NCBI GenBank assembly: GCA_016899975.1
Contig: JACJJN010000023.1
Coordinates: 1 to 55,513, forward strand
Direction: 5' to 3'
Source of the DNA: Lacrimispora saccharolytica
Lineage (GTDB): Bacteria; Bacillota; Clostridia; Lachnospirales; Lachnospiraceae
Length of the DNA stretch: 55,513 bases
Position numbers and translations under genes: made by a program
Shown: one piece after another, positions 8,103 to 16,849 of the stretch
Numbering within the stretch: the first letter of the stretch is position 1
Layout of the letters: each line of letters starts with the position of its first letter
Notes under the pieces: generated by a model
What the model was told of the DNA's origin: nothing
Databases searched by the model: none
Seen by the model: the letters and a program-made list of their open reading frames with translations, nothing else

Positions 8103-10142
8103 TTATGCTTCGTCAAATAAATCTGCATACATACTGGAAGTTTTCACAAACACAGGAATCTGCTCCAGCGGAGCCGCAACGTTTACTGTCTGACCACCGT
8201 TAAAGCACTCACCAGTCCATATATTCTTCCATACTTCTTTTCCCGGAAGATAAACCTGGCGTTCTCTCGCTCCTGCTTCCATAACAGGGGCTGCCAGAAA
8301 ATCAGATCCAAAACAGTATGCATCGTCAATTTCCCAAGCCTGCGCATCCTGTGGATAATCATAAAAATACGGGCGCATCACCGGAGTACCCTTCTCATGT
8401 GCTTTCTTCATTTGTTCCCGCACATAAGGACGAAGTTTTTCCCGCATCGCAATATATTTTTTTGAAATCTCAAAGATTTCCTCGCCAAAGCTCCAGATTT
8501 CATTGGGACTTCCGGATCCAATCGTCTCATGGCCAAAATCCATCTGTGGATTTCGGTTTCCATGAAGTCTCATGACAGGGCAGAAACAACCATATGCAAA
8601 CCACCGGGCAAACAATTCACGAAAAGCCGGATCATCGCCGTTTGCTCCATGAAATCCTCCGATATCCGTTGTCCACCACGGAATTCCCGCAATTGCCATG
8701 GACAGACCGGCGCGCACCTGACGATTGAAACACTCGAAATTGCTGACGATATCTCCTGACCATACCAGCGCCCCGTATTTCGCACTTCCCGCCCAGGCGG
8801 AACGTACCAGATTCACCGGCTGATCGTCTCCTTCTGCTGTCATTCCTTCATAAAATCCCTTGGTATATTCTTTCGGATAACAATTTCCAACTTCCAAAGT
8901 GGTTCCGAGCCAATAACGGTAATTGTCAAACTCATAAGTTGTGTACTCCGGCTCCGCCACATCCAGCCAATACAGACGAGCACCCTGATCCCAGTAGTTT
9001 TCTTTGATTTTTTCCCATACAAATGCCCGTGCATTGGGATTTGTAGCATCAAAAAATACCTCATTGCCTCCGCAGAGCATGGAAATCCGTACACCGCGCT
9101 CGCACTGGACCAGATACCCTTTTTCTTTCATTTCGCGGAAATTTTCAGAACGGTAATCCACCGTCGGCCACACGGAAACCATCAGCTTCATGCCCAACTC
9201 TTCCAGCCTGCGGCACATTCCCGGAACATCCGGCCAGTATTTTGGATCAAACCGAAAATCCCCTTCCTGCGTCCAGTGAAAGAAATCCGCAATGATCACA
9301 TCCACAGGAATTCCCAGTTCATGGTATTTTTCTGCTACTGCCAAAAGCTCCTCCTGCGTGCGATAGCGAAGTTTGCACTGCCAGAATCCCATACCATACT
9401 CTGGCATCATCGGAGGTTTTCCTGTCAGGCTCATATAGTTTTCTTCAATTTCTGCAGGCGTATCCCCGGCGATTATCAAATAGTCAATCTGTTTCGTGGA
9501 TTTTGCTTTCCACTCTGTACCATTCATCGCAAAAGTTACACTTCCAACTGCAGGATTATTCCACAAAAATCCATAGCCAAGACTGGACATATAAAATGGT
9601 ACACTGACCTGTGAATTTCTTTGCGCAAGTTCCAGCATACATCCCTTCATATTCATCTGATGCTGCTGATACTGCCCCATTCCAAAGATTTTTTCCTTGT
9701 CATTTGCCAGAAACCTGACCGTCGTTTCATAATTTTCTCCGTCTCCCGGCCGATATTCCCTTCCGAAAATATTCAGCGGAGCACTGATCTCATCCTGAAG
9801 CCTTCTCCAATTTTCTTTCAGCAACAGCGTTCCATCCGCTTTCTCAAAGGACAACACTCCGTCCGCATTGATCACTGCCCGGATTTTTCCATTGCAGATT
9901 CTTCCATAGGAGGTATCTTTTCCGGTGTACATGTTCGCATAAGCCATCCCATCTGCGCTGGCATCTTCGAAGATCTCCACAGTTCCATGATGCTCTGCCG
10001 GTTCCTCCAGGGCCCAATCCTGTTCCGTAAAAGCGCGATTTCTGGATGCGCGCACTCTCAGTGCATTTTCACCCCACGGTTCTATACAAACCATTTCCCC
10101 GTCATTACAGTAATAGAGTCTTTCCTTTTCGTTTTTGAACAT
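8103..10142 (-). CDS. GH31-family glycosidase (alpha-xylosidase/alpha-glucosidase-like)
   Basis: A 679-residue GH31 enzyme without a signal peptide, hence cytoplasmic, acting on an imported oligosaccharide. YWLDVAEPEY carries the catalytic nucleophile Asp, and LVWSGDI carries the acid/base Asp. IIADFFHWTQEGDF resembles the YicI-type alpha-xylosidase subgroup. ATG 10142 follows GGGAGG; an in-frame ATG eight codons upstream is less well placed. It follows the sugar-binding protein gene after a hairpin with a T-tract (10193-10234), so its expression may be lower than the transporter's. Alpha-glucosidase or alpha-galactosidase activity is also possible. Confidence 0.85.
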   Translation of the reverse strand: MFKNEKERLYYCNDGEMVCIEPWGENALRVRASRNRAFTEQDWALEEPAEHHGTVEIFEDASADGMAYANMYTGKDTSYGRICNGKIRAVINADGVLSFEKADGTLLLKENWRRLQDEISAPLNIFGREYRPGDGENYETTVRFLANDKEKIFGMGQYQQHQMNMKGCMLELAQRNSQVSVPFYMSSLGYGFLWNNPAVGSVTFAMNGTEWKAKSTKQIDYLIIAGDTPAEIEENYMSLTGKPPMMPEYGMGFWQCKLRYRTQEELLAVAEKYHELGIPVDVIIADFFHWTQEGDFRFDPKYWPDVPGMCRRLEELGMKLMVSVWPTVDYRSENFREMKEKGYLVQCERGVRISMLCGGNEVFFDATNPNARAFVWEKIKENYWDQGARLYWLDVAEPEYTTYEFDNYRYWLGTTLEVGNCYPKEYTKGFYEGMTAEGDDQPVNLVRSAWAGSAKYGALVWSGDIVSNFECFNRQVRAGLSMAIAGIPWWTTDIGGFHGANGDDPAFRELFARWFAYGCFCPVMRLHGNRNPQMDFGHETIGSGSPNEIWSFGEEIFEISKKYIAMREKLRPYVREQMKKAHEKGTPVMRPYFYDYPQDAQAWEIDDAYCFGSDFLAAPVMEAGARERQVYLPGKEVWKNIWTGECFNGGQTVNVAAPLEQIPVFVKTSSMYADLFDEA

Positions 10143-10192
10143 TTTTTGCCTCCCTGTCTCATTCATCAGAATTCTCTTTGTAGTGAAAGAAA

Positions 10193-10234
10193 AAGCTGCC
10201 GCAAAACTTTTTCATTATGTGTCTGCGGCAGCTT
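10193..10234 (-). terminator. Terminator-like hairpin between the binding-protein and GH31 genes
   Basis: AAGCTGCCGCA (10193-10203) and TGCGGCAGCTT (10224-10234) form an 11-bp stem followed on the minus strand by TTTTTCTTT. It probably gives partial termination within the operon, or protects the upstream message from decay. Confidence 0.65.
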
Positions 10235-10284
10235 CTCTGCTTTTATCTGCTCAATCACCGGTCTTTTCCGACCGCTATTCTTTT

Positions 10285-11931
10285 TTATGACTCGGACATC
10301 GCTGCCTGGTATGCTGCGAATGCATCTTCCTGAATCTGAACCAGCTCTTCCAATCCCATTGCGTTCAGCTGTTCAATATAGGAATCCCATTCCTCCTCAA
10401 TACCGCCGTCTACTACCCAGTGTGCATACTGAGCTTCGCAGTATTTATAGATATCGGTTCCAAGAGTTGTCAGACGGCTCAGCTCTTCGTCGGTATACTG
10501 TACCATCGGGAAGCCGACATTCTTGTCGTCCGATACGTACTTAGCGTTGATTTCATCCTCTTTCAGCTTGATTCCGTCACCCTGATCTTCCGGCAGAGAT
10601 ACTTTGTCATAGAAATCCGGATTCATGTATTTCGGTCCGAAATCTCTCAGAGAATTTGACCATGCGGAAGTATCCAGTGAACTTCCGTCTTCCGGCTCAT
10701 TGACTGTATAGGTTCCGTCTCCATTATCTGTTACGCAGCCATCTGAAATTGAACCGTACATCGTCTGCAAAGATACCAGATCGTCATAGAAATCATCCGC
10801 CCATGCCAGAAGTTTCTCAGGATTTTCACAATTCTTATTGATTACCAGTTCTCTGTCCGCAATATCCAGATAATTGGATGCATTTTCCACATAATGATTT
10901 CCATCCGGTCCTTCTACTGCTTCCAGCGGAACGAACTGATCCGCGTTTGCTCCTGCTTCTGCATCTGCCGTCCATCCGTGAATCAGACCAACTTTGGAAC
11001 CGCCCTCAGCCTGCTTTTTCGATGTGAACATGGAAGAATCCTGTGTGAAATATTCCGGATCCAGGATACCTTTCTCCCAGAGTTCATGCATCCACTGTAC
11101 TGCTTCTTTATAGTTTTCCTGCGCCGGCATAAATACAGGTTTTCCTTCCCCATTCAGTCCCATATAGTTATTTGCACGGCTTACCATTGTGCCAAACGGA
11201 GAAAGAATGGTTCTGAGATCGCCATCCATCACTGCAGTACCTGCAGCGTTTGAGAATCCAATCTCATTGGTAGGATCTCCATCGCCGTCAGCATCCTCTG
11301 TCACAAACTTCTCGAGAACATCTTCCAGTTCCTTATACGTGGTTGGTACCTGTAAGCCCAGGTTATCCAGCCATTCTTTGTTAATATAAAGGATGTTTCC
11401 ACATACTTCCGGTCTCAGCGGCAGCTTTTTCGGAAGACTGTAGATTTTTCCGTCACGATCCGTGCAGACTGCCTTCATTTCCGGGTCTTCCTCAAATACA
11501 CGCGTCAGATTCGGCATCGTTTCCTCATTGATCAAATCGGTCAGATCCAGAAAGCTTGCTTTATTCTGCGCCATATCGGATGCATTCAGCGTAATGGATC
11601 CAAGGAATGCGTCCGGGAGATCTCCTGATGCAAGAAGCAGTGATTTCTGCTCTGCCCAGTCAGAATTATAATAAATCTGCCATTCAATATTGATCCCGTG
11701 TTTTTCCTCCAGTTCCTTCATAATTCCGCTTTCCAGGAAATCGGTCGGCCAGGTATCTGTCCATCTTACCGTTGCTATGGTATAGGTCGGCACATCGCCT
11801 TCTCCTGAAGCAGAAGAGGTAGATGCAGAATTAGAGGTATTTCCGCCGCCTCCGCATCCTGCCAGCAGACTCGCTGCCATCACTGCGGTCAGTGCAAGAC
11901 TGACACCTTTTTTGAAATTTTTCTTTCTCAT
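10285..11931 (-). CDS. ABC-transporter sugar-binding lipoprotein (LplA-type)
   Basis: A 548-residue family 1 extracellular solute-binding protein. The signal peptide ends in the lipobox LLAGCGGGG, with the lipidated Cys near residue 26, and is followed by a Ser/Thr/Asn-rich linker. The mature part has the alpha/beta pattern of large oligosaccharide-binding proteins (YtcQ/LplA type), including a Ca-site-like DADGDGDPTNE segment. It is anchored outside the membrane and should deliver the sugar to the two permeases encoded just upstream. The ligand is unknown; the GH31 neighbour suggests an alpha-linked or xyloglucan-type oligosaccharide. Confidence 0.9.
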   Translation of the reverse strand: MRKKNFKKGVSLALTAVMAASLLAGCGGGGNTSNSASTSSASGEGDVPTYTIATVRWTDTWPTDFLESGIMKELEEKHGINIEWQIYYNSDWAEQKSLLLASGDLPDAFLGSITLNASDMAQNKASFLDLTDLINEETMPNLTRVFEEDPEMKAVCTDRDGKIYSLPKKLPLRPEVCGNILYINKEWLDNLGLQVPTTYKELEDVLEKFVTEDADGDGDPTNEIGFSNAAGTAVMDGDLRTILSPFGTMVSRANNYMGLNGEGKPVFMPAQENYKEAVQWMHELWEKGILDPEYFTQDSSMFTSKKQAEGGSKVGLIHGWTADAEAGANADQFVPLEAVEGPDGNHYVENASNYLDIADRELVINKNCENPEKLLAWADDFYDDLVSLQTMYGSISDGCVTDNGDGTYTVNEPEDGSSLDTSAWSNSLRDFGPKYMNPDFYDKVSLPEDQGDGIKLKEDEINAKYVSDDKNVGFPMVQYTDEELSRLTTLGTDIYKYCEAQYAHWVVDGGIEEEWDSYIEQLNAMGLEELVQIQEDAFAAYQAAMSES

Positions 11932-12051
11932 GTTTCTTCTCCTTTCTTTTTTTAGGATTTCAGGCGTTTGCCCAATGGCAAAGACCTGTTTACTGAGGAA
12001 AGCCTTCAGGAATCATTGCCTGTTTACCGCTCTCCTCCATGCCGGTTCCCG

Positions 12052-12966
12052 TCATCCTTTCAGAGAGCCGAGCATAACACCCTGATTGAAATACTTCTGT
12101 ACCAGAGGATACATACACATAATCGGTGCAGAGGACACAACAATGATCGCATATTTGATCAAATCCGCCATCTGCTGAGCTTCTGTTGCCGCCGCGCCTG
12201 TAAGCATGGAACTCATCGTCTGATTGTTGATCAGAATATTTCTCAGCGCAATCTGCAGCGGCTGAAGTTCCGGATCTCTCAAATAAATCAATGCGTTAAA
12301 ATACCCATTCCACTGTCCTACTGCCGCCCACAGAGCGATTACCGCAATTACCGCCTTTGAGAGCGGAAGTACAATACGGAAGAAGAAGCCCAGATACCCG
12401 CATCCGTCAAGCTGTGCCGCTTCCCAAAGATCATCCGGAATACTGCTTGAAAAGAAGGTTCTTCCGACAATGATATAATAGGTAACTACAGAAAACGGAA
12501 GTACCATAACCCAGAAAGTATCCAGCAGTTGAAACTGCTGTACCGCCAGATACGTCGGAATCAAACCACCGGTAAAAAACATCGGAATAAGATAAAACGC
12601 GGTAAACAGTTTTCTTCCGTACAGACGTTTTCTGGAAAGCGCATAGGACGCCGGAATATTTACCACCAACGTGATCACTGTTCCAACAATTACGTACAAG
12701 ATCGTATTCTTGTATCCGGTCCAGATCTGCGGATAATTTTTCAGCTGTTCATACGCTTTAAAATTCACACCCTTCGGGAGAAACATGATCTCACCGGAAG
12801 ATACCAGATTCGGATCACTGATCGATGCAATGACGATAAAATACATAGGATAAAGCGTGATCAGAATCAAAAGCACCGCAATTCCGTAGACAATAAAATC
12901 AAATATTTTATCTTCTTTTGACTTTTTCAATTTTGTGCCCTTTTTCAGGGCTTTTGCCTGACTCAT
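12052..12966 (-). CDS. Carbohydrate ABC permease (LplC/YtcP-type)
   Basis: A 304-residue inner-membrane permease with about six helices. The EAA loop is seen as EAAQLDGCGYLGFFFRIVLPLSKAVIAV (near 195), the contact with the ATPase. It follows the first permease after a 14-bp gap. No ATP-binding subunit is encoded in this operon; such systems commonly borrow a shared MsmK/MsmX-type ATPase. The C-terminal MLGSLKG is typical of the LplC subgroup. Confidence 0.9.
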   Translation of the reverse strand: MSQAKALKKGTKLKKSKEDKIFDFIVYGIAVLLILITLYPMYFIVIASISDPNLVSSGEIMFLPKGVNFKAYEQLKNYPQIWTGYKNTILYVIVGTVITLVVNIPASYALSRKRLYGRKLFTAFYLIPMFFTGGLIPTYLAVQQFQLLDTFWVMVLPFSVVTYYIIVGRTFFSSSIPDDLWEAAQLDGCGYLGFFFRIVLPLSKAVIAVIALWAAVGQWNGYFNALIYLRDPELQPLQIALRNILINNQTMSSMLTGAAATEAQQMADLIKYAIIVVSSAPIMCMYPLVQKYFNQGVMLGSLKG

Positions 12967-12980
12967 GTTTTTCCTCCCTC

Positions 12981-13916
12981 CTAAATCAATGAAGTATCAC
13001 TGAGTTTCTTCGAAATCTGATTAACCATCAGCAGCAGAGCGAGGTTGATCACATTATTAAACAGACCGATGGCTGCCGAGAGACTGTACTGATTACTGAT
13101 CAGACCCATCTTGTAAACGTAAGTGGAGATGATCTCACTGGTACTGCTGTTCAACGTATTCTGCAGCAGATAAATCTTTTCAAATCCAACACTCATGACA
13201 CTTCCCATACGCAGGATAAACATAATCGTTGCCGTCGGAAGAAGCGCCGGAATATCGATATGGAGCATTTTTTTCCATTTGCTCGCTCCATCCATCGTTG
13301 CCGCTTCATACAAAGTCGGATCAACCGCAGACAAGGTAGCTATATAAAGGATACTGTCCCATCCTACATGCTGCCATGCCTCGGACCATACATAGATGCT
13401 TGGGAACGCCTCTGCACTTCCCATCAGATTCGGCAGTTCAAATCCCAAAAGCCCGACAAGCTTTGCGATGATTCCTGTACTGGGAGACAGAAACAGAATC
13501 AACATACCACACATAACTACGGTCGAAATGAAATGCGGAAGGTATGTAGATACCTGAAAAAACTTTTTAAACCATTTGGATCGAATCTGATTGCACATCA
13601 AAGCCAGCGCAATCGGAAGCGGAAAAGTGACCAGAATCGTGTAAAGACTGATCACAATGGTGTTGCGGATCGTCAGCCCAAACTGATAGGAATTAAAGTA
13701 CTGGATAAAATGCTTGAATCCTACCCATTCGCTTCCCATAATTCCTTCCGTCGGAACAAAATCTTTAAATGCGATAATAACTCCGTACATCGGATAGTAG
13801 GTAAACAACAGAAAAATAATGATGGACGGAAGCATCAGCAGATACAACGCCCTGCTCTCTTTCACACCTGCCAGAAAACTTTGTTTGTGTTTTGGTGCTG
13901 CACTTTTCTTTTTCAC
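12981..13916 (-). CDS. Carbohydrate ABC permease (LplB/YteP-type)
   Basis: A 311-residue permease with a hydrophobic N-terminal segment MLPSIIIFLLFTYYPMYGVIIAF characteristic of LplB/YteP. Its EAA loop is EAATMDGASKWKKMLHIDIPAL (near 205). Translation starts with GTG, preceded by AAGGGATG; an ATG is not available there. It is the first gene of the transporter operon and pairs with the LplC-type permease. Confidence 0.9.
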   Translation of the reverse strand: MKKKSAAPKHKQSFLAGVKESRALYLLMLPSIIIFLLFTYYPMYGVIIAFKDFVPTEGIMGSEWVGFKHFIQYFNSYQFGLTIRNTIVISLYTILVTFPLPIALALMCNQIRSKWFKKFFQVSTYLPHFISTVVMCGMLILFLSPSTGIIAKLVGLLGFELPNLMGSAEAFPSIYVWSEAWQHVGWDSILYIATLSAVDPTLYEAATMDGASKWKKMLHIDIPALLPTATIMFILRMGSVMSVGFEKIYLLQNTLNSSTSEIISTYVYKMGLISNQYSLSAAIGLFNNVINLALLLMVNQISKKLSDTSLI

Positions 13917-14002
13917 ATATCATCCCTTCTTTCCCATTTTTTCATTTCCACTCCTCATCCTTTTGTGCATTTCGACTGCACTCACGAACAATTTGTATTT
14001 AT

Positions 14003-14008
14003 ATTATA
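14003..14008 (-). promoter_or_regulatory. -10 box of the transporter operon
   Basis: On the minus strand a TATAAT lies about 90 bp before the first permease gene. The hexamer 17 bp upstream (AAGAGG) is a poor -35 box, as expected of a promoter that needs an activator. The AraC-type response regulator encoded upstream is the likely activator. Confidence 0.5.
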
Positions 14009-14052
14009 CATAAAATTTACATTATCCTCTTTCAGTTTTATGCAATTCGCAT

Positions 14053-14091
14053 ATCAAAAAAGAGACATTTTTATAATGTCTCTTTTTTGAT
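14053..14091 (-). terminator. Strong bidirectional terminator after the response-regulator gene
   Basis: A perfect 17-bp stem: ATCAAAAAAGAGACATT (14053-14069) and AATGTCTCTTTTTTGAT (14075-14091), with a 5-nt loop and T-rich arms. It separates the regulator gene from the transporter operon, so the latter needs its own promoter. Confidence 0.85.
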
Positions 14092-14152
14092 AATGTTCGT
14101 TTTTTTGTTATTCACAGAACAGATTTTTAACATTTCTGTTTTCCTGTCGGCA

Positions 14153-15742
14153 TCATTTACTTTCCTTTGACACCTGATTCCTGTATTCATTGGGCGTCAT
14201 GCCTGTCAGATCACGGAATGACTTGCTGAAATAAGAAAAATTACTGTATCCTACCTCCAGTGCAATCTGGCTGACCGGAAGACCGGAATGAGCCAGATAA
14301 TCTTTGGCTTTTTCAATTCGTCGTGCAGCGATATAGCTGGGAATACTCATCCCTGTCGTCGCTTTGAATAGCTTGGAAACATAATCCTCGGAAAGATAGA
14401 CTTTCTTTGCCAGCAGACTGCGGGACAGTTCCTCGCCCAAATGATTTTCAATATATTCTTTGACTCTGCCGACTACATCTTCCTGGTCTTGTCCATACTG
14501 GCTGCTCCCCGTCAATGTCTCAAAAACCCATTCCACAAAAGCCAGCGTTGCATTCAGAGAATTGAACGCTTCCTTCTCTTTTCGATCAAACACACGGCTG
14601 TCAAACATTTGAGAAAAATTGATCTGCCGTTCGCCAAGATAACAGTACAGCATCTGCTCCAATTCCCGCAAAAATCGTTCAAGATTTTCAATCGTCAGTA
14701 CATGCTGTTCAAACATCTGGCTCAAAAACTGACAGACATCCTGGCTGGTATCCTTAATATTTTTCGGAGTATTCAAAGATTTTTGCCATACTTCCCATGG
14801 AGGTGTTTCGTAACAATCTCTATTTGAGGAAGATCCCTTCTCTTCCGGAAGATCACTTTCCCGAACAATTCCGTCTTGACCAGGCAAAATTGTTTTTTCC
14901 ATAAGTTCAATACGCTTCCATCCCACAGCAGTCTCGCTCACCGGACGTCCTTCTCCAATATACATACAGGATCTTTGAGGTAAAATTTTATTCAAATGCT
15001 TCTTCAGTTCTTTGGATGCTTCCAAAAACAGCTTTCCTTCTCCGGATTTTCGAAAAACCAACGCCCATTCATAATCACTGACTGGAACTACCGCATCCAG
15101 TTTCAATTCTTTTTCTGTAAAAAATTCCACCGTAATATTCCGGATCACAAAATTAAACAAGGACAAATCCTTTTTATAATTGATATCCTTGTGATCAGCA
15201 AAAATCCGAATCGTTTCCAGAAAAAGAATATCCTCCCTCCGGTACTTCTGTTCCTGGATTGCCCGATGCAGCATCTGTTCCTGTTCCGAAGCCGACATGA
15301 AAAATTCTTGCCAAAATTCCTCTCTGCTCCGTCTCCTGCTCTCACCATTGCGCCTGATGGCCTTTTCCTGCATCGCCTTGACGATTTTTCCCAGCACCGC
15401 TTCCAGGTCCTGATTAGAGATTGGCTTTAACAAATATTCCCGCGTGGAAAGCCGCAGCGCCTTCTGCGCATAGGCAAAATTTGCATAACTGCTCAGAAAA
15501 ACGCATTCCACATCCATCTGCTCGCTCCTCACCCACTCCAGGAGCTCCAGCCCACTACCCTGAGGCATATCAATATCACACAGTAATAGCTGAATCGGGA
15601 ACTCTTCCAACAGCTTCTGAGCCTGTCGGATATTGTAAGCAGTAAATACCATCGAAATTCCAATCTTTTCCCATTGCACGGTTTCTTCCAGCTTTTCAAC
15701 CAGAATCTTGTCATCGTCTACAATCAGAATACTGATCTCCAT
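14153..15742 (-). CDS. YesN-type AraC response regulator
   Basis: A 529-residue regulator. It has an N-terminal receiver domain with DDDK near residue 10 and phospho-acceptor LLLCDIDMP near 55, a long middle segment, and a C-terminal AraC/XylS DNA-binding domain with two helix-turn-helix units (about 430-529; SRSLLAKKVYLSEDYVSKLF and VSQIALEVGYSNFSYFSKSF). It probably receives phosphate from the kinase at 6342-8063, and its gene bounds the other side of the same sugar operon. ATG follows GGGGGAAA. Confidence 0.92.
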   Translation of the reverse strand: MEISILIVDDDKILVEKLEETVQWEKIGISMVFTAYNIRQAQKLLEEFPIQLLLCDIDMPQGSGLELLEWVRSEQMDVECVFLSSYANFAYAQKALRLSTREYLLKPISNQDLEAVLGKIVKAMQEKAIRRNGESRRRSREEFWQEFFMSASEQEQMLHRAIQEQKYRREDILFLETIRIFADHKDINYKKDLSLFNFVIRNITVEFFTEKELKLDAVVPVSDYEWALVFRKSGEGKLFLEASKELKKHLNKILPQRSCMYIGEGRPVSETAVGWKRIELMEKTILPGQDGIVRESDLPEEKGSSSNRDCYETPPWEVWQKSLNTPKNIKDTSQDVCQFLSQMFEQHVLTIENLERFLRELEQMLYCYLGERQINFSQMFDSRVFDRKEKEAFNSLNATLAFVEWVFETLTGSSQYGQDQEDVVGRVKEYIENHLGEELSRSLLAKKVYLSEDYVSKLFKATTGMSIPSYIAARRIEKAKDYLAHSGLPVSQIALEVGYSNFSYFSKSFRDLTGMTPNEYRNQVSKESK

Positions 15743-15796
15743 TGTAAATTTCCCCCATTCTTCTTACGTCGTTCCAGAATTCAACAAAAGCCGTTA

Positions 15797-16684
15797 TCAA
15801 GCGTTCGTTTTTTCTTTTTTGTATACCTTCTCCTGGGTAAACCCTCTTCCCTTCACCTCATTGACATTGCCGACGATCATAAACGCCTGCGGGTCCGTCT
15901 CCATCACCAGGCGATTCAGGACCCCCAGTTCACGGTTGGAGATCACCGTCATCACCATAGGCTGCTCCTTTTTCATAAATCCCGTCGTTGCGTGGATCAA
16001 CGTAGAACCGCGGTCCAGCTCATGGATAATTTTTTCGTTCAGTTCCATATATTTTTTGCTGACGATTTTGACCTGCGTCTGGGATGTACCAATCAGGAGC
16101 ACCTTGTCCAGAACCACCGTATAGATCATAACCAGCAGGATTCCATAGAGGATTTCTTCCTTATCGGAAAACAGCATCTGCAGAATCAGGATGGTCACGT
16201 CAAAGACGTACAGCATCACGGAAACAGGAAGACCGAATTTCTTTTTCAGGATCAGCGGCGGAATATCCATTCCTCCGGTGGACGCTCCCGCCCGGATCAC
16301 GATCCCGATCCCGAATCCGATCATCAGTCCTCCAAATACCGTCGCAAGCATCGGGTCTTTTGTGATATCAGACAGCACTGGAATCTTCTGCAGGACTCCG
16401 AGGATCAGCGGATAATAAAAAGAACTCACCAGCGTAGTCAGCGCGAATTTCATTCCCAGGACCGCCGCTCCCAGCAGAAACATACAAAGATTCATAAGAA
16501 ACACAAAGACCGAGACCGGAATATGCAGAAAGTATTCTGCCGTCAGGGCAAGTCCCGTGGTTCCTCCCGTGATCAGGCCCGTCGGCAGAACAAACATAAC
16601 GATTCCCAGCGCGTAAACCGTATTTCCCAACAGGATCAACGGCAGCGTTTTTAAGAAATGGATTCCTCCAGAGTTTTCTTTCAT
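15797..16684 (-). CDS. YitT-family membrane protein
   Basis: A 295-residue protein with about five or six membrane helices in the first 190 residues and a C-terminal cytosolic DUF2179 domain (about 215-295; TTGFMKKEQPMVMTVISNREL). The biochemical role of YitT proteins is not settled. A second, distinct member is encoded at 53811-54665. AGGAGG precedes the ATG. The gene has its own promoter and a leader hairpin. Confidence 0.9.
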   Translation of the reverse strand: MKENSGGIHFLKTLPLILLGNTVYALGIVMFVLPTGLITGGTTGLALTAEYFLHIPVSVFVFLMNLCMFLLGAAVLGMKFALTTLVSSFYYPLILGVLQKIPVLSDITKDPMLATVFGGLMIGFGIGIVIRAGASTGGMDIPPLILKKKFGLPVSVMLYVFDVTILILQMLFSDKEEILYGILLVMIYTVVLDKVLLIGTSQTQVKIVSKKYMELNEKIIHELDRGSTLIHATTGFMKKEQPMVMTVISNRELGVLNRLVMETDPQAFMIVGNVNEVKGRGFTQEKVYKKEKTNA

Positions 16685-16707
16685 ATTTTTCCTCCTAATT
16701 GTATCCC

Positions 16708-16764
16708 AAAAGTATAGGGCTGCCGTACCAATAGAGAACCGCAGGCCGACAACCCTACTTTTTT
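16708..16764 (-). promoter_or_regulatory. Leader hairpin in the 5' UTR of the YitT gene
   Basis: AAAAGTATAGGGCTG pairs imperfectly with CAACCCTACTTTT across a ~27-nt loop. It lies directly downstream of the -10 box and upstream of the ribosome site. It may stabilise the message or control translation; I do not recognise a known riboswitch. Confidence 0.4.
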
Positions 16765-16792
16765 ATTATACACGAAATATTTTTTTTGAAAA
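16765..16792 (-). promoter_or_regulatory. Promoter of the YitT gene
   Basis: On the minus strand, TTTTCA (16787-16792) and TATAAT (16765-16770) with a 16-bp spacer. Confidence 0.55.
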
Positions 16793-16849
16793 GATGGAGA
16801 ATCACGTATCTTCAAAACTGCCTTGTGCAATTTGCACGCTCTTCTCCTC

